This document shows, piece by piece, positions 1 through 6,843 of a stretch of 45,926 bases of DNA. The first letter of the stretch is position 1; each line of letters begins with the position of its first letter. The notes under the pieces were generated by a model, which searched no databases, was not told where the DNA came from, and saw only the letters and a program-made list of their open reading frames with translations. Made by a program: the position numbers and the translations under genes. Source of the stretch: Hominisplanchenecus murintestinalis. GTDB taxonomy: Bacteria; Bacillota; Clostridia; Lachnospirales; Lachnospiraceae. The stretch lies in NCBI GenBank assembly GCA_004793585.1, contig SRZB01000027.1, forward strand, positions 1 through 45,926. Direction: 5' to 3'.

Positions 1-31
1 TTTAAAAATAATTTCGATTTTTCTCATTTTG

Positions 32-703
32 CTATTGACATTTATTAGCTGGACTTATAGCATCTTCATAGGACATACCACTTTTTAGTAAGGCATGAAG
101 CGTTGCATGATCTTCATTTGATAGGACAATAAGGTTATCCGGAGAATTATTTGTTTTGTTTCCATCAATATGGTGGACTACCTCATCAGAACGCAAATAC
201 CTTCCGAGCTTCTTTTCGGCTACTATACGGTGTTCATACACATAACCTCTTGCATTTGTTGCGGGATGCCCAGGAACGATAATTTCAACATAACCGTTAC
301 TACATATATTGCGCCCGCCAGTAAAGCATGAAGATTTTTCGTTTCTTGATCTTCTTGAAATACCATATCTTTTCAGATAGTTTAATATTGTTCTATTGCT
401 TACGCTAAGTTCTTGAGCTATGGAGTCTATGCTTCTGCGATTTTTAACATATTCTTCTATAAGAAGTTGCTTAAATTCTTTATCAGTCCTCCCGTTTTTG
501 GTTTGATTAGTTGCTTTGGAATTTTTATTCGTGTCAAAACCATAGGCTTTTAATATTTTTGAAACTGTAATAGGAGAAGTTACACCTATTATGTTGCACA
601 TTTCTTTTAGAGTTTTTCCCTCGTCAATATAAGCTTTGCGTAGAATTTCCACAGAAATAGGATATTTTTTCCTATAAACTGTAGCATTATATTTTTCTAA
701 CAT
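32..703 (-). CDS. HNH endonuclease with HTH repeats
   Basis: Probable phage or homing-type HNH endonuclease of about 223 residues. The C-terminal half carries the HNH core (VVHHIDGNKTNN, then PDNLIVL and a following histidine in EDHATLH), which binds the metal and cuts DNA. The N-terminal half has two helix-turn-helix-like segments (LKEMCNIIGV and SIDSIAQELSVSNRTILNYLKRYG), probably for DNA recognition. I chose the ATG at 703 because AGAAAGG lies about 8 bases upstream; an ATG at 709 is too close to it, and the longer open frame to 784 lacks a ribosome site. It lies at the edge of the immunity arm, as free-standing HNH genes often do. Target unknown; it could be an invading gene with no phage role. 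Confidence 0.8.
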   Translation of the reverse strand: MLEKYNATVYRKKYPISVEILRKAYIDEGKTLKEMCNIIGVTSPITVSKILKAYGFDTNKNSKATNQTKNGRTDKEFKQLLIEEYVKNRRSIDSIAQELSVSNRTILNYLKRYGISRRSRNEKSSCFTGGRNICSNGYVEIIVPGHPATNARGYVYEHRIVAEKKLGRYLRSDEVVHHIDGNKTNNSPDNLIVLSNEDHATLHALLKSGMSYEDAISPANKCQ

Positions 704-820
704 ATACATCACCTTTCTAAAAAAGAGCGCAAAAATAGCCCCGCCTTGTACTTGTGTTTTTGGCCGGACCATGCTATAATACATTTGCTCGGAATGTTTA
801 TAACATGGCCTTTAAAGCCG

Positions 821-869
821 CCCCGTCCCCGTAAGCCACGCCAATGGCTGGGGGCGGGGTTCCTTTTTT
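821..869 (+). terminator. GC-rich hairpin plus T6, probable terminator
   Basis: CCCCGTCCCC and AGCCA on the left pair with TGGCT and GGGGGCGGGG on the right, with one G-U pair and a 3-base bulge, followed by TTCCTTTTTT. The T-run favours termination of plus-strand transcripts, although no plus-strand gene is seen before it. It lies between two minus-strand genes and may insulate the immunity arm. Confidence 0.55.
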
Positions 870-1311
870 ATTTCAAAGTTTCTACGCCGCATTTTGAAGC
901 AAGGTAATACATATGCTTGCAAGGTACTTTTCTTTTCTTAAAATCCGGACAGGAGCAGCGGCGGAGCGTTGTCCGATATTTCCCATTAGTAGCACCAGCA
1001 AATAAACCGTACTTTAATTCGGTATCTATGTAGGTCGGCGTTAATTCACCATAAGCCGCCCTTTCTTTTCGTGCATGGGCTTTTTCACCTTCTACAAAAG
1101 CCCAGCGTTTCCAGAGCTTTTCCGCAGGAGTTTTGATATATAAAATATCTGATAGTATGGGGCTGGTTGCAATTATTAAACATATAATTGCAGAGATTAT
1201 AGCATTAATAAACCCATATGGATTAGGTGTAAATAAACAGCCAGGAACGCAGACAATAAATAAAGCAAATATTGCAAGTTTCCATATTTGGAAAAATCGT
1301 AAGTATTTCAT
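868..1311 (-). CDS. Membrane protein with SWIM zinc finger
   Basis: A 147-residue protein of unknown function. Residues about 10-55 form two hydrophobic membrane segments separated by a short TPNPYG-containing loop. The C-terminal cytoplasmic part ends in a SWIM-type zinc site, CSCPDFKKRKVPCKH (the CxC...CxH pattern), a fold associated with DNA or protein binding. The start ATG at 1311 is preceded by GGAGGG. It lies directly downstream of the repressor in the same leftward unit, so it is probably expressed in the lysogen. Superinfection exclusion or another lysogenic-conversion role is inference only. Confidence 0.7.
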   Translation of the reverse strand: MKYLRFFQIWKLAIFALFIVCVPGCLFTPNPYGFINAIISAIICLIIATSPILSDILYIKTPAEKLWKRWAFVEGEKAHARKERAAYGELTPTYIDTELKYGLFAGATNGKYRTTLRRCSCPDFKKRKVPCKHMYYLASKCGVETLK

Positions 1312-1357
1312 TCAGGCACCCTCCTAACAAAACAAATTATTTTGCGTAAATAGTCTT

Positions 1358-1762
1358 TTATTTACGCTTTTTTTGTAATATTCCAGACGATACAAATTTT
1401 TTATATTTGTTTGATTGGATTAGGTCGTCAGAATAATCAACTAATTTTTCTCGCCCTTCAGCATTTAAGCCCTCATAGTTTACACAGAGAGTTTTTAATA
1501 GCGGATCATTTTCTTGTACAACAAGAGCTGAGTACGAAGAATTACTCCTTGGATTATCTGATAACCCTAAAAGCCAATCGGTAGTACACCCACACACGTC
1601 AGCGACTTTTAAAATATAATCGCTTCCAGGTTCCCTAGAGCCGTTTTCGTAATTCGTAATTGTTCTATAGGGAATATTGAGCATCTCAGCAAAACTTTTT
1701 CGATTATGGCCTATAAATTCTCTGGCTTTTATAAGGCGTTCAGATATAACAGCCATTCCCAT
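1358..1762 (-). CDS. CI-like XRE-family repressor
   Basis: A 134-residue lysogeny repressor. Residues about 5-65 form a classical XRE helix-turn-helix (RLIKAREFIGHNRKSFAEM, then IPYRTITNYENGSREP), followed by CTTDWLLGLSD, typical of Firmicute phage repressors. The C-terminal 60 residues are short and do not resemble a LexA/CI peptidase, so induction is probably not by RecA-driven self-cleavage. The start ATG at 1762 follows AAAGGAGG by 9 bases; the open frame upstream lacks a ribosome site. It is divergent from the Cro-like gene and shares three operator sites with it. Confidence 0.88.
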   Translation of the reverse strand: MGMAVISERLIKAREFIGHNRKSFAEMLNIPYRTITNYENGSREPGSDYILKVADVCGCTTDWLLGLSDNPRSNSSYSALVVQENDPLLKTLCVNYEGLNAEGREKLVDYSDDLIQSNKYKKFVSSGILQKKRK

Positions 1763-1823
1763 ATGATTACCCCTCCTTTCGCAGTCAACTTTAACACATT
1801 CAAAAAGAAAAAGCAATAATTAT

Positions 1824-1916
1824 TTATCCAATTCGGGTAAAAAATTATAATAAAAGGCTTGACATTTACTCGATTTGGGTATATTGTAAAAAAGCGAACT
1901 TACCCAAAATGAGTAA
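1824..1916. promoter_or_regulatory. Three 17-bp operators of the lysis-lysogeny switch
   Basis: Three near-palindromic 17-mers of the form TTAyyC-N5-GrGTAA lie between the divergent regulators: TTATCCAATTCGGGTAA (1824-1840), TTACTCGATTTGGGTAT (1866-1882) and TTACCCAAAATGAGTAA (1900-1916). The first contacts the repressor side, the second lies in the spacer of the rightward promoter, and the third lies near its transcription start. The number and arrangement resemble a three-site CI/Cro operator. Binding by these two proteins is inferred from position. Confidence 0.75.
1859..1887 (+). promoter_or_regulatory. Rightward early promoter
   Basis: TTGACA at 1859-1864 is a perfect -35 box. A 17-base spacer leads to TATTGT at 1882-1887, a four-of-six match to the -10 box. 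The spacer is occupied almost exactly by the middle operator, so repressor binding would block RNA polymerase. It would drive the Cro-like gene and the long early operon. Confidence 0.75.
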
Positions 1917-1940
1917 ATATATACGGAAGGAGCGAATAGT

Positions 1941-2144
1941 ATGCGTTATAAAAACATTGAAGCAGAGCGAGCAAGGAATGGAATGACAAAAGAAAAGTTT
2001 GCCACTTCTTTAGGCGTTTCTGTTAGCACATTAAAAAACTGGCAGAACGGCAAGACGGAAATTCCAGCAAGCAAGATTATTGTAATGGCTAATCTTTTCA
2101 ACGTTTCTACAGACTACCTGCTCGGACGGACAGCCAGCAATTAA
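1941..2144 (+). CDS. Cro-like XRE-family regulator
   Basis: A 67-residue DNA-binding protein consisting of little more than one XRE helix-turn-helix (KEKFATSLGVSVSTLKNWQNGKTEIP) and a short NVSTDYLLGR tail. It is the first gene right of the operators, preceded by GGAAGGAG, and is the natural Cro counterpart of the leftward repressor. Length and position fit phage Cro/early regulators. Its preference among the three operators cannot be read from sequence. Confidence 0.87.
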   Translation: MRYKNIEAERARNGMTKEKFATSLGVSVSTLKNWQNGKTEIPASKIIVMANLFNVSTDYLLGRTASN

Positions 2145-2163
2145 GAGAAAGGAGATAAACAGA

Positions 2164-2514
2164 ATGAAAAAAGAAATAAGTAAACAGGCCATGGATGCCG
2201 CCAAGGAGTATATCGGGGAACGCATTGCCCTGGCGCTTTGGGTATCACCACAGGAAAAAGAAGGGCTTAGAGCCATGGGGTACGACCCGGACAAGCTGAT
2301 TTGCATTGAACGGTTTAATGATGAAACAGTTTTCCTGCCGGTGCAGTACGGCTACCCTATCAGTTTAGCCAAAAAGGACGGCGGAGGACGCAAAGACTGC
2401 CATACCCCGGTAGCTAAAAACGGTCTTTCTATTTACGAGAAAGAAGCGACCCGCCTTATGGCGGACATGAGAAATGAAGGAAACGAAAAGAAGCGGAAAG
2501 GGGCAGCAGTATGA
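2164..2514 (+). CDS. Hypothetical early protein
   Basis: A 116-residue protein with no family I recognise. It begins 17 bases after the Cro-like gene with a good GAGAAAGGAGAT ribosome site. It has an alpha-helical N-terminus (SKQAMDAAKEYIGERIALALW) and a charged lysine/glutamate-rich C-terminus. It lies in the early operon and is presumably expressed with it; function unknown. Confidence 0.7.
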   Translation: MKKEISKQAMDAAKEYIGERIALALWVSPQEKEGLRAMGYDPDKLICIERFNDETVFLPVQYGYPISLAKKDGGGRKDCHTPVAKNGLSIYEKEATRLMADMRNEGNEKKRKGAAV

Positions 2515-2600
2515 GGACACCGGGCGGCTTGCGCTTTGGCGGGCGGGGCGGCTTTGGCAGCTATAAGCATTACGAGCGAAAAGGAGTAACACATGGATAG
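2511..2600 (+). CDS. Possible 29-residue coupled peptide
   Basis: A short frame begins at the ATGA that overlaps the preceding stop and runs 29 residues (starting MRTPGGLRFGGRGGFG), ending just inside the next gene. It fills an otherwise unexplained 78-base gap and would be translated by coupling. It is glycine/arginine-rich. There is little other support, so it could be chance. Confidence 0.35.
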   Translation: MRTPGGLRFGGRGGFGSYKHYERKGVTHG

Positions 2601-3060
2601 AGAAAACCTTGACTTAAAAACAGCGATCCAGATAGCAAAGATCGTTGTTACGGTTCCAGAAGAACGGATGCCTATTATTTGGGATATTTTTAAGCAGGCC
2701 GGGCTTGACATTGGAGGCGTAGACGAGATGGCAGAATGGAAGGCCCTTACAAAACAAGCATTTCTTATTGATACGGAGAAATTTTTAGCAGGCATTACGG
2801 CTGGAAAAGAACCGGTAAACGGCGAGTACAGAATCGCCGTGGGCGACTTTAACGAATATTGCACCAAACAAAAATTAAGCCCGCGTTGTACCAGGAAGCA
2901 TTTAGCGGAGCTTGAAGCAATCCGGACCGTAAAGAGCAACGGAAAAATCGACTATACCTGCACCGTTTACGAGGCAGAGAAAAACGCGAGCTTCCACCGA
3001 TACGTCTGCATTTATTCAGACTGGAAGCGGCGTATAAAGGGAGGCGCTGCGGATGATTAA
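2593..3060 (+). CDS. Hypothetical early protein
   Basis: A 155-residue protein with a good AAAGGAG ribosome site. The mid-part (YRIAVGDFNEYCTKQKLSPRCTRKHL) looks like a small winged-helix or primase-C-terminal-like DNA-binding segment, but I cannot assign a family. It overlaps the next small gene by 8 bases, indicating one operon. Function unknown; a replication-accessory role would fit the location. Confidence 0.68.
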   Translation: MDRENLDLKTAIQIAKIVVTVPEERMPIIWDIFKQAGLDIGGVDEMAEWKALTKQAFLIDTEKFLAGITAGKEPVNGEYRIAVGDFNEYCTKQKLSPRCTRKHLAELEAIRTVKSNGKIDYTCTVYEAEKNASFHRYVCIYSDWKRRIKGGAADD

Positions 3061-3208
3061 ACACGTTTTAGCGGACGGAACACAGCTTAAGAGCATAGAG
3101 GGGCGGATCATACCGCCGACCGGAAAAACCGCCGCCGTTTATAGATTGATTGCGGAGCAGATCATAAACCGCAGCAAGCCCGCCGCGAAGCAGCGGAGCC
3201 GGGCATAG
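3053..3208 (+). CDS. Small hypothetical protein, 51 residues
   Basis: A short gene beginning at ATG 3053 inside the end of its neighbour, with GGGAGG 8 bases upstream. The protein starts MIKHVLADGTQLKSIEGRII and ends in a basic tail (KPAAKQRSRA). Position, ribosome site and codon use support a real gene. I recognise the general look of a small conserved early phage protein but no function. Confidence 0.65.
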   Translation: MIKHVLADGTQLKSIEGRIIPPTGKTAAVYRLIAEQIINRSKPAAKQRSRA

Positions 3209-3245
3209 AAACAAAATAGACCAGATAGACAAGGAGGGATAACAA

Positions 3246-4820
3246 GTGAAATACCAGGACTTAAAAGCAGGCATAAGAAGCCACCTGGAGGACGCCGCCG
3301 AGGACTTTTTCATGGTTGGTTATTTTCTTCGGCAGATCAGCGAAAACGCCCTTTTCACAGAGGACGGCTATAAAAGCATATGGGAATTTGCAAAAGGCGA
3401 GTACGGCTTAAGCACTTCCAGCGCTTCACGTTTCATGGCCATTAACGCCCGCTTTTCGATTGACGGCGGGGAGCATATGGCGGAGAAGTACATAGGGATG
3501 GGCGTAAGCAAGCTGCAGGAGATGTTAGGCTTGCCGGACGAGGAACTCGAAAAGGTAACGCAGGAAACAACGGTCCGGGAGATACGCGCCATGAAGAAAA
3601 GGCAGGAGGCGCCGCGTTCCTTCTACGGCTTTCCGAAAACGGAGCGCCCGGAAGGTTCCTTACTTACCACACCAGGATGCGGCGACGGAAAATACGATTG
3701 CTTTTCATGTTGCAGGGAGTGCGCCATAAGGCAGGAACCCAGGCACTGCAGAACCGCCCCGCTGGGGAACCCGTTCCCTTGTACCAGGGTAAACAACGAA
3801 GAATGGAAAAAGAATATAGCCTACAGCCTTTACAAAGACGAGTGCCAGCTTTTACACCCGGAACTCGCCCCGGTACGGGAAGGCGACAAAGAGCCGGACC
3901 CCTGCTGCCTTAATTGCACAAATAAAACTTGCTTCAACCGTTGCGACGTCGCAAAGAAAAAGGACGAGGACGAGAAAAAGCAGGCCCAGGAAGAACTGCG
4001 GAAGCAGCAGCGCGAGGCCGAAGCGAAAAAGCCGGAGATGGGCGACAACGAAATGAAGGCGCTTTATAAATGGTTCAGCATTAAAACAGATACAAAGCTG
4101 ACCGGGGCGGCACTTAAAGAGCAGCACGGGAAATCCTACCACGGGGGAAGTTCAAACGGAATTTATTTTAATTGCAGCCCGCGAGGCGTAAGAACGGACC
4201 ATAGCCAGGAAATGACATGGGGGCAGATTGCTAAACGGATTAAGGAGATCCAGGAGGCGGAGAAAAAGAAGGCCGACTTTGTGGAGCGTTCCAACGGGGC
4301 GCAGAAAAACGTCCGCGACCTTATTAAGCAGCAGGAGGAAAAGCGCCGGATTGAGGCTGAGGAAAAGAAGGCAGCCAGGGCCGCCGCGAAGCTGCAGGCA
4401 GAGGCGGAGGAACCGGGAAAGCCGGAAATCATAGACGGCGATTTTCGGGAAGTCGAGGACGAGCCGATGGACGATCCGGCGCAGGAGGCAGCAAAGACCA
4501 GGGACGAGCGGCAGGAGCCGGAGCCGGTACTTTGCGACACTTGCGAGCATGAGGGTGAGTGCGCGGGCAAAAAGACCCACGAAAACGGCTGTATGGGGTA
4601 CGAGGAAAAGGCCCAGGAGCTGGAGGCCGAAGCGGAGCCGAACCCGGAGGAATACTCCCGCTTTGACGTTGCGGACATTCTTAAGAGAGAAAGCGCCTAC
4701 CTTAAGGACGGAGGCGAAGCAGGCGCCCCGGCAAAGTTTATCCGGAACCACAAAATCCTGGTTGACGCCTTAACCCTTTTACTTGAAAAGATGGACGCCG
4801 AAGGAGGTGCGGAGGATTGA
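3246..4820 (+). CDS. Large multi-domain early protein with cysteine clusters
   Basis: A 524-residue protein starting at GTG 3246 after AAGGAGGGA. The N-terminal 110 residues are helical (AAEDFFMVGYFLRQI... YKSIWEFAKGEYGLSTSSASRFM) and resemble DUF3102/ParB-associated DNA-binding domains. Two cysteine-rich clusters follow (DCFSCCRECA and CCLNCTNKTCFNRC), and a third lies near the C-terminus (CDTCEHEGEC...CMG); these are probable metal sites. The middle is a long charged coiled coil. Probably a nucleic-acid-binding protein of the replication module; role not established. It contains one copy of a repeated palindrome at 3941. Confidence 0.75.
   Translation: MKYQDLKAGIRSHLEDAAEDFFMVGYFLRQISENALFTEDGYKSIWEFAKGEYGLSTSSASRFMAINARFSIDGGEHMAEKYIGMGVSKLQEMLGLPDEELEKVTQETTVREIRAMKKRQEAPRSFYGFPKTERPEGSLLTTPGCGDGKYDCFSCCRECAIRQEPRHCRTAPLGNPFPCTRVNNEEWKKNIAYSLYKDECQLLHPELAPVREGDKEPDPCCLNCTNKTCFNRCDVAKKKDEDEKKQAQEELRKQQREAEAKKPEMGDNEMKALYKWFSIKTDTKLTGAALKEQHGKSYHGGSSNGIYFNCSPRGVRTDHSQEMTWGQIAKRIKEIQEAEKKKADFVERSNGAQKNVRDLIKQQEEKRRIEAEEKKAARAAAKLQAEAEEPGKPEIIDGDFREVEDEPMDDPAQEAAKTRDERQEPEPVLCDTCEHEGECAGKKTHENGCMGYEEKAQELEAEAEPNPEEYSRFDVADILKRESAYLKDGGEAGAPAKFIRNHKILVDALTLLLEKMDAEGGAED
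3941..3954. repeat. Palindrome TTGCGACGTCGCAA, copy 1
   Basis: A perfect 14-bp palindrome inside the coding region of the preceding large gene, encoding part of a CDVA peptide. Exact copies recur at 17383-17396 and 25785-25798. Chance recurrence of one 14-mer three times in 46 kb is very unlikely, so a protein-binding or modification site is suspected. Confidence 0.7.
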
Positions 4821-5452
4821 CGCGCAGAGAATACCGCAGACGGAGAAGGCGGAGGGCGCGGCGCCGGTACTTGATAAAGCGGATAGCAATAAGCAGCGCC
4901 TTTCTATTGGCAACCGGAAGCGTGTTCTTTTCAGTATACGCTGTGACGAACCAGGAGCGCCCAGCATTGGAGGAAACGGAAGCGGTCGGGGAAATGCCCA
5001 CCATAGCGCCGGAAGCGCCTACAGAGGCGCACAGCGAGGCGCAGGAGGGGAAGGACTTAGGCTGGACAGCCGCCGAGGAATACAAGGCCGCAAGGATGGC
5101 CATGGCGGAGGCGGAGGGCGAGGACACCGAAGGGAAAGCGCTTGTTATTCTTGTAATTTATAACCGGCAGCACTCCGGGAAGTTCCCGGACACCGTAGGC
5201 GGCGTTATTTCCCAGGAGAACGCCTTTACTTCCTACCATAACGGCAGGTACGACCGAGTAAAGCCGGATGCGGACTGCTGGGCGGCGCTTGACTTGATAC
5301 AGATCCAGGGCTGGGACGAAAGCCAGGGGGCGCTATACTTCGAGCGGACGCCGGAGGACGAGGAAAGCACCTGGCACAGCCGGAACCTTGAACGGCTTTT
5401 CATACACGGGAACCATACATTTTATACAGAGAAGGAGGCGAAAGCAAATTGA
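4817..5452 (+). CDS. Membrane-anchored SleB-like cell wall hydrolase
   Basis: A 211-residue protein translated from TTG 4817, which overlaps the previous stop. A strongly basic N-terminus (RRRRRRRARRR) is followed by one transmembrane segment (about 24-42), an alanine/glutamate linker, and a Hydrolase_2/SleB-type domain. In the domain, GKALVILVIYNRQHSGKFPDTVGGVI, NGRYDRVKPDADCW, GALYFER and GNHTFY match the family's conserved blocks. These enzymes cleave the glycan strand of peptidoglycan. Finding it in the early region rather than beside the holin is unusual. It may serve as the lysin, or remodel the wall during infection. Confidence 0.78.
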   Translation: MTRREYRRRRRRRARRRYLIKRIAISSAFLLATGSVFFSVYAVTNQERPALEETEAVGEMPTIAPEAPTEAHSEAQEGKDLGWTAAEEYKAARMAMAEAEGEDTEGKALVILVIYNRQHSGKFPDTVGGVISQENAFTSYHNGRYDRVKPDADCWAALDLIQIQGWDESQGALYFERTPEDEESTWHSRNLERLFIHGNHTFYTEKEAKAN

Positions 5453-5835
5453 AGATGGCCATGAAGGAAGGGCAGATCCTTATAAAAGAAGCCGATAACA
5501 CACAATTCACAATTATAAAGAGCTGGGGCAAGATGAAGTGGAGCAAAGCGGAGCGGATGTTTTACGGCCCGGCGGAGATTGAGCTTTTAAACAAGCTGGC
5601 CGGAATAGTACGGCTTCCGGGACCCATTGAAGCGGAACGGCAGCGGCTTAATATTATCGCCCAGGCAGTAGACGCGGAGCGCATGAAGCCGGAGCCGGAA
5701 CCGCTTTACAAGTATCCGGTAAAGTTCCCCCTTTACAAGCACCAGACCAGGGCGGCAAACATGGCTCTTATTACTTTCGGATTAGTACCGCCGCCGGAGG
5801 ATAAGGAGGGCGGTCATGGAAGCATTGAACAGTAA
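5449..5835 (+). CDS. N-terminal fragment of a SNF2 helicase (split gene)
   Basis: A 128-residue protein. The first 60 residues look like a HARP-type accessory domain, and the end (LYKYPVKFPLYKHQTRAANM, then ALITFGLVPPPE) looks like the Q-motif entry region that normally precedes Walker A in phage SNF2 helicases. The helicase core at 6844 lacks exactly this part. The two are separated by about 1 kb holding two unrelated genes. I infer one ancestral gene split by insertion or rearrangement; the halves might still assemble. It starts inside the previous stop. Confidence 0.6.
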   Translation: MKMAMKEGQILIKEADNTQFTIIKSWGKMKWSKAERMFYGPAEIELLNKLAGIVRLPGPIEAERQRLNIIAQAVDAERMKPEPEPLYKYPVKFPLYKHQTRAANMALITFGLVPPPEDKEGGHGSIEQ

Positions 5836-6367
5836 AGAGCGCAAGTTTGCGGAAGAAAACCACGGGCTTATATATTCTTTCTTGAATTACTACCGGCTTA
5901 CCGAAGCGGAGCATTACGACATATGCGCCATAGCTTACCTGCAGGCGGTAAAGGAGTGGCACAGAAAGCCGGAGCTTCGGGACAAGTATAAGTTTTCAAC
6001 GATTGCCTTCAAAAAGATGGAGTCCGCAAAAATAAAGAAATACTACGCGGACCGGCTGAGGGACTCTTACATATTATTCAGCCTTAACGACCTTAACGCG
6101 GAGGGCAACGAGTACCTTGGACAGATTGCAGATCAGCGCGACGCCATCCGGGAGATTGAGGACCAGCAGAACATAGAGGACCTTTTAAACGAGGTTATGC
6201 CAGCGCTTACGGAGCGGCAGCGGAAGCACCTTATGAGGATGGTAAAAGGCGAAACGCCCGTAGAGATTATGCGGGGCGGCCATACGGCAATAACGGAATT
6301 TTGGAAAGACAGAGAGCGCATAAAAAAGGCAGTATCCGCAGTTTTTGTGCGGGGGGGGGGGTATTGA
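5816..6367 (+). CDS. Sigma-factor-like protein with G11 tract
   Basis: A 183-residue protein resembling small phage sigma-70-type factors. A region-2-like segment (NHGLIYSFLNYYRLTEAEHYDICAIAYLQAV... FSTIAFKKM) is followed by a region-4-like helix-turn-helix (LTERQRKHLMRMVKGETPVEI). Such proteins redirect RNA polymerase or act as late activators. The last codons are an 11-G run, so slippage would change the C-terminal tail. It begins 20 bases inside the end of the helicase N-terminal fragment and may be part of the material that split that gene. Confidence 0.65.
   Translation: MEALNSKERKFAEENHGLIYSFLNYYRLTEAEHYDICAIAYLQAVKEWHRKPELRDKYKFSTIAFKKMESAKIKKYYADRLRDSYILFSLNDLNAEGNEYLGQIADQRDAIREIEDQQNIEDLLNEVMPALTERQRKHLMRMVKGETPVEIMRGGHTAITEFWKDRERIKKAVSAVFVRGGGY
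6351..6361 (+). repeat. Homopolymer of 11 G at a gene 3' end
   Basis: The run encodes the terminal glycines of the sigma-like protein. Loss of one G would replace the end with about 12 further residues, and gain of one with about 10, before new stops. It is a candidate slippage (phase-variable) site, or a sequencing-length uncertainty. Confidence 0.6.
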
Positions 6368-6451
6368 GGCGTGGGGCGGGCGGGTGTTATTGAGCTATTA
6401 AGGCTTTAAGCCTTGATATAAATAAAAAACGAAAAGGAAGGTATAAGCAGA

Positions 6452-6832
6452 ATGAGCAAAGTAAAAGTATTGATTGAACACGAGGACGGCCACAAACAGG
6501 AGCTTAACGGCGATACGGTTATCTGCTTCACAGTAAGCAAGGCCGGGGAGTTTTTGGACGGGAAGGCGCAGCTTATAGACGCGCAGGCAGCATTTATCGG
6601 CAGAGAAATCCCCGCCCCGATTTACCCGGACACAATAGGGAGCCTCGTCGCTTCCACGATTGAGAAAAGCAGCGGAAACGCCGTAAGGGCGGGCTTCATT
6701 CTTCACATGGTGGCGCAGATTTTAGAGGCGAAAAGCAAAGAGGTTAAAAGCGGACTTACGGAGCAGGAGAAAAAGGAAGCCTTTAACCAGGCCATGGAAG
6801 AACTTTTAAAGGCCGCCGTATTTGGCAAGTAG
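6452..6832 (+). CDS. Hypothetical protein
   Basis: A 126-residue protein after an AAAAGGAAGG ribosome site. The first half is beta-rich (SKVKVLIEHEDGHKQELNGD, then TVICFTVS) and the second half helical. No family recognised. It lies between the two helicase fragments and ends 11 bases before the helicase core, so it is cotranscribed with it. Confidence 0.68.
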   Translation: MSKVKVLIEHEDGHKQELNGDTVICFTVSKAGEFLDGKAQLIDAQAAFIGREIPAPIYPDTIGSLVASTIEKSSGNAVRAGFILHMVAQILEAKSKEVKSGLTEQEKKEAFNQAMEELLKAAVFGK

Positions 6833-6843
6833 GAGGAAAAAGG

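Noticed and set aside
32-784. Integrase or recombinase at the left end
   Set aside because: The leftward protein has HNH motifs and HTH segments but no tyrosine or serine recombinase catalytic residues.
4152-4751. Long minus-strand frames opposite the 524-residue early protein
   Set aside because: They are antisense shadows of a well-supported gene and contain no recognisable domain or ribosome site.
6400-6414. AAGGCTTTAAGCCTT inverted repeat as a terminator
   Set aside because: As RNA it leaves only a 5-bp stem and has no T-run, so termination is not supported.
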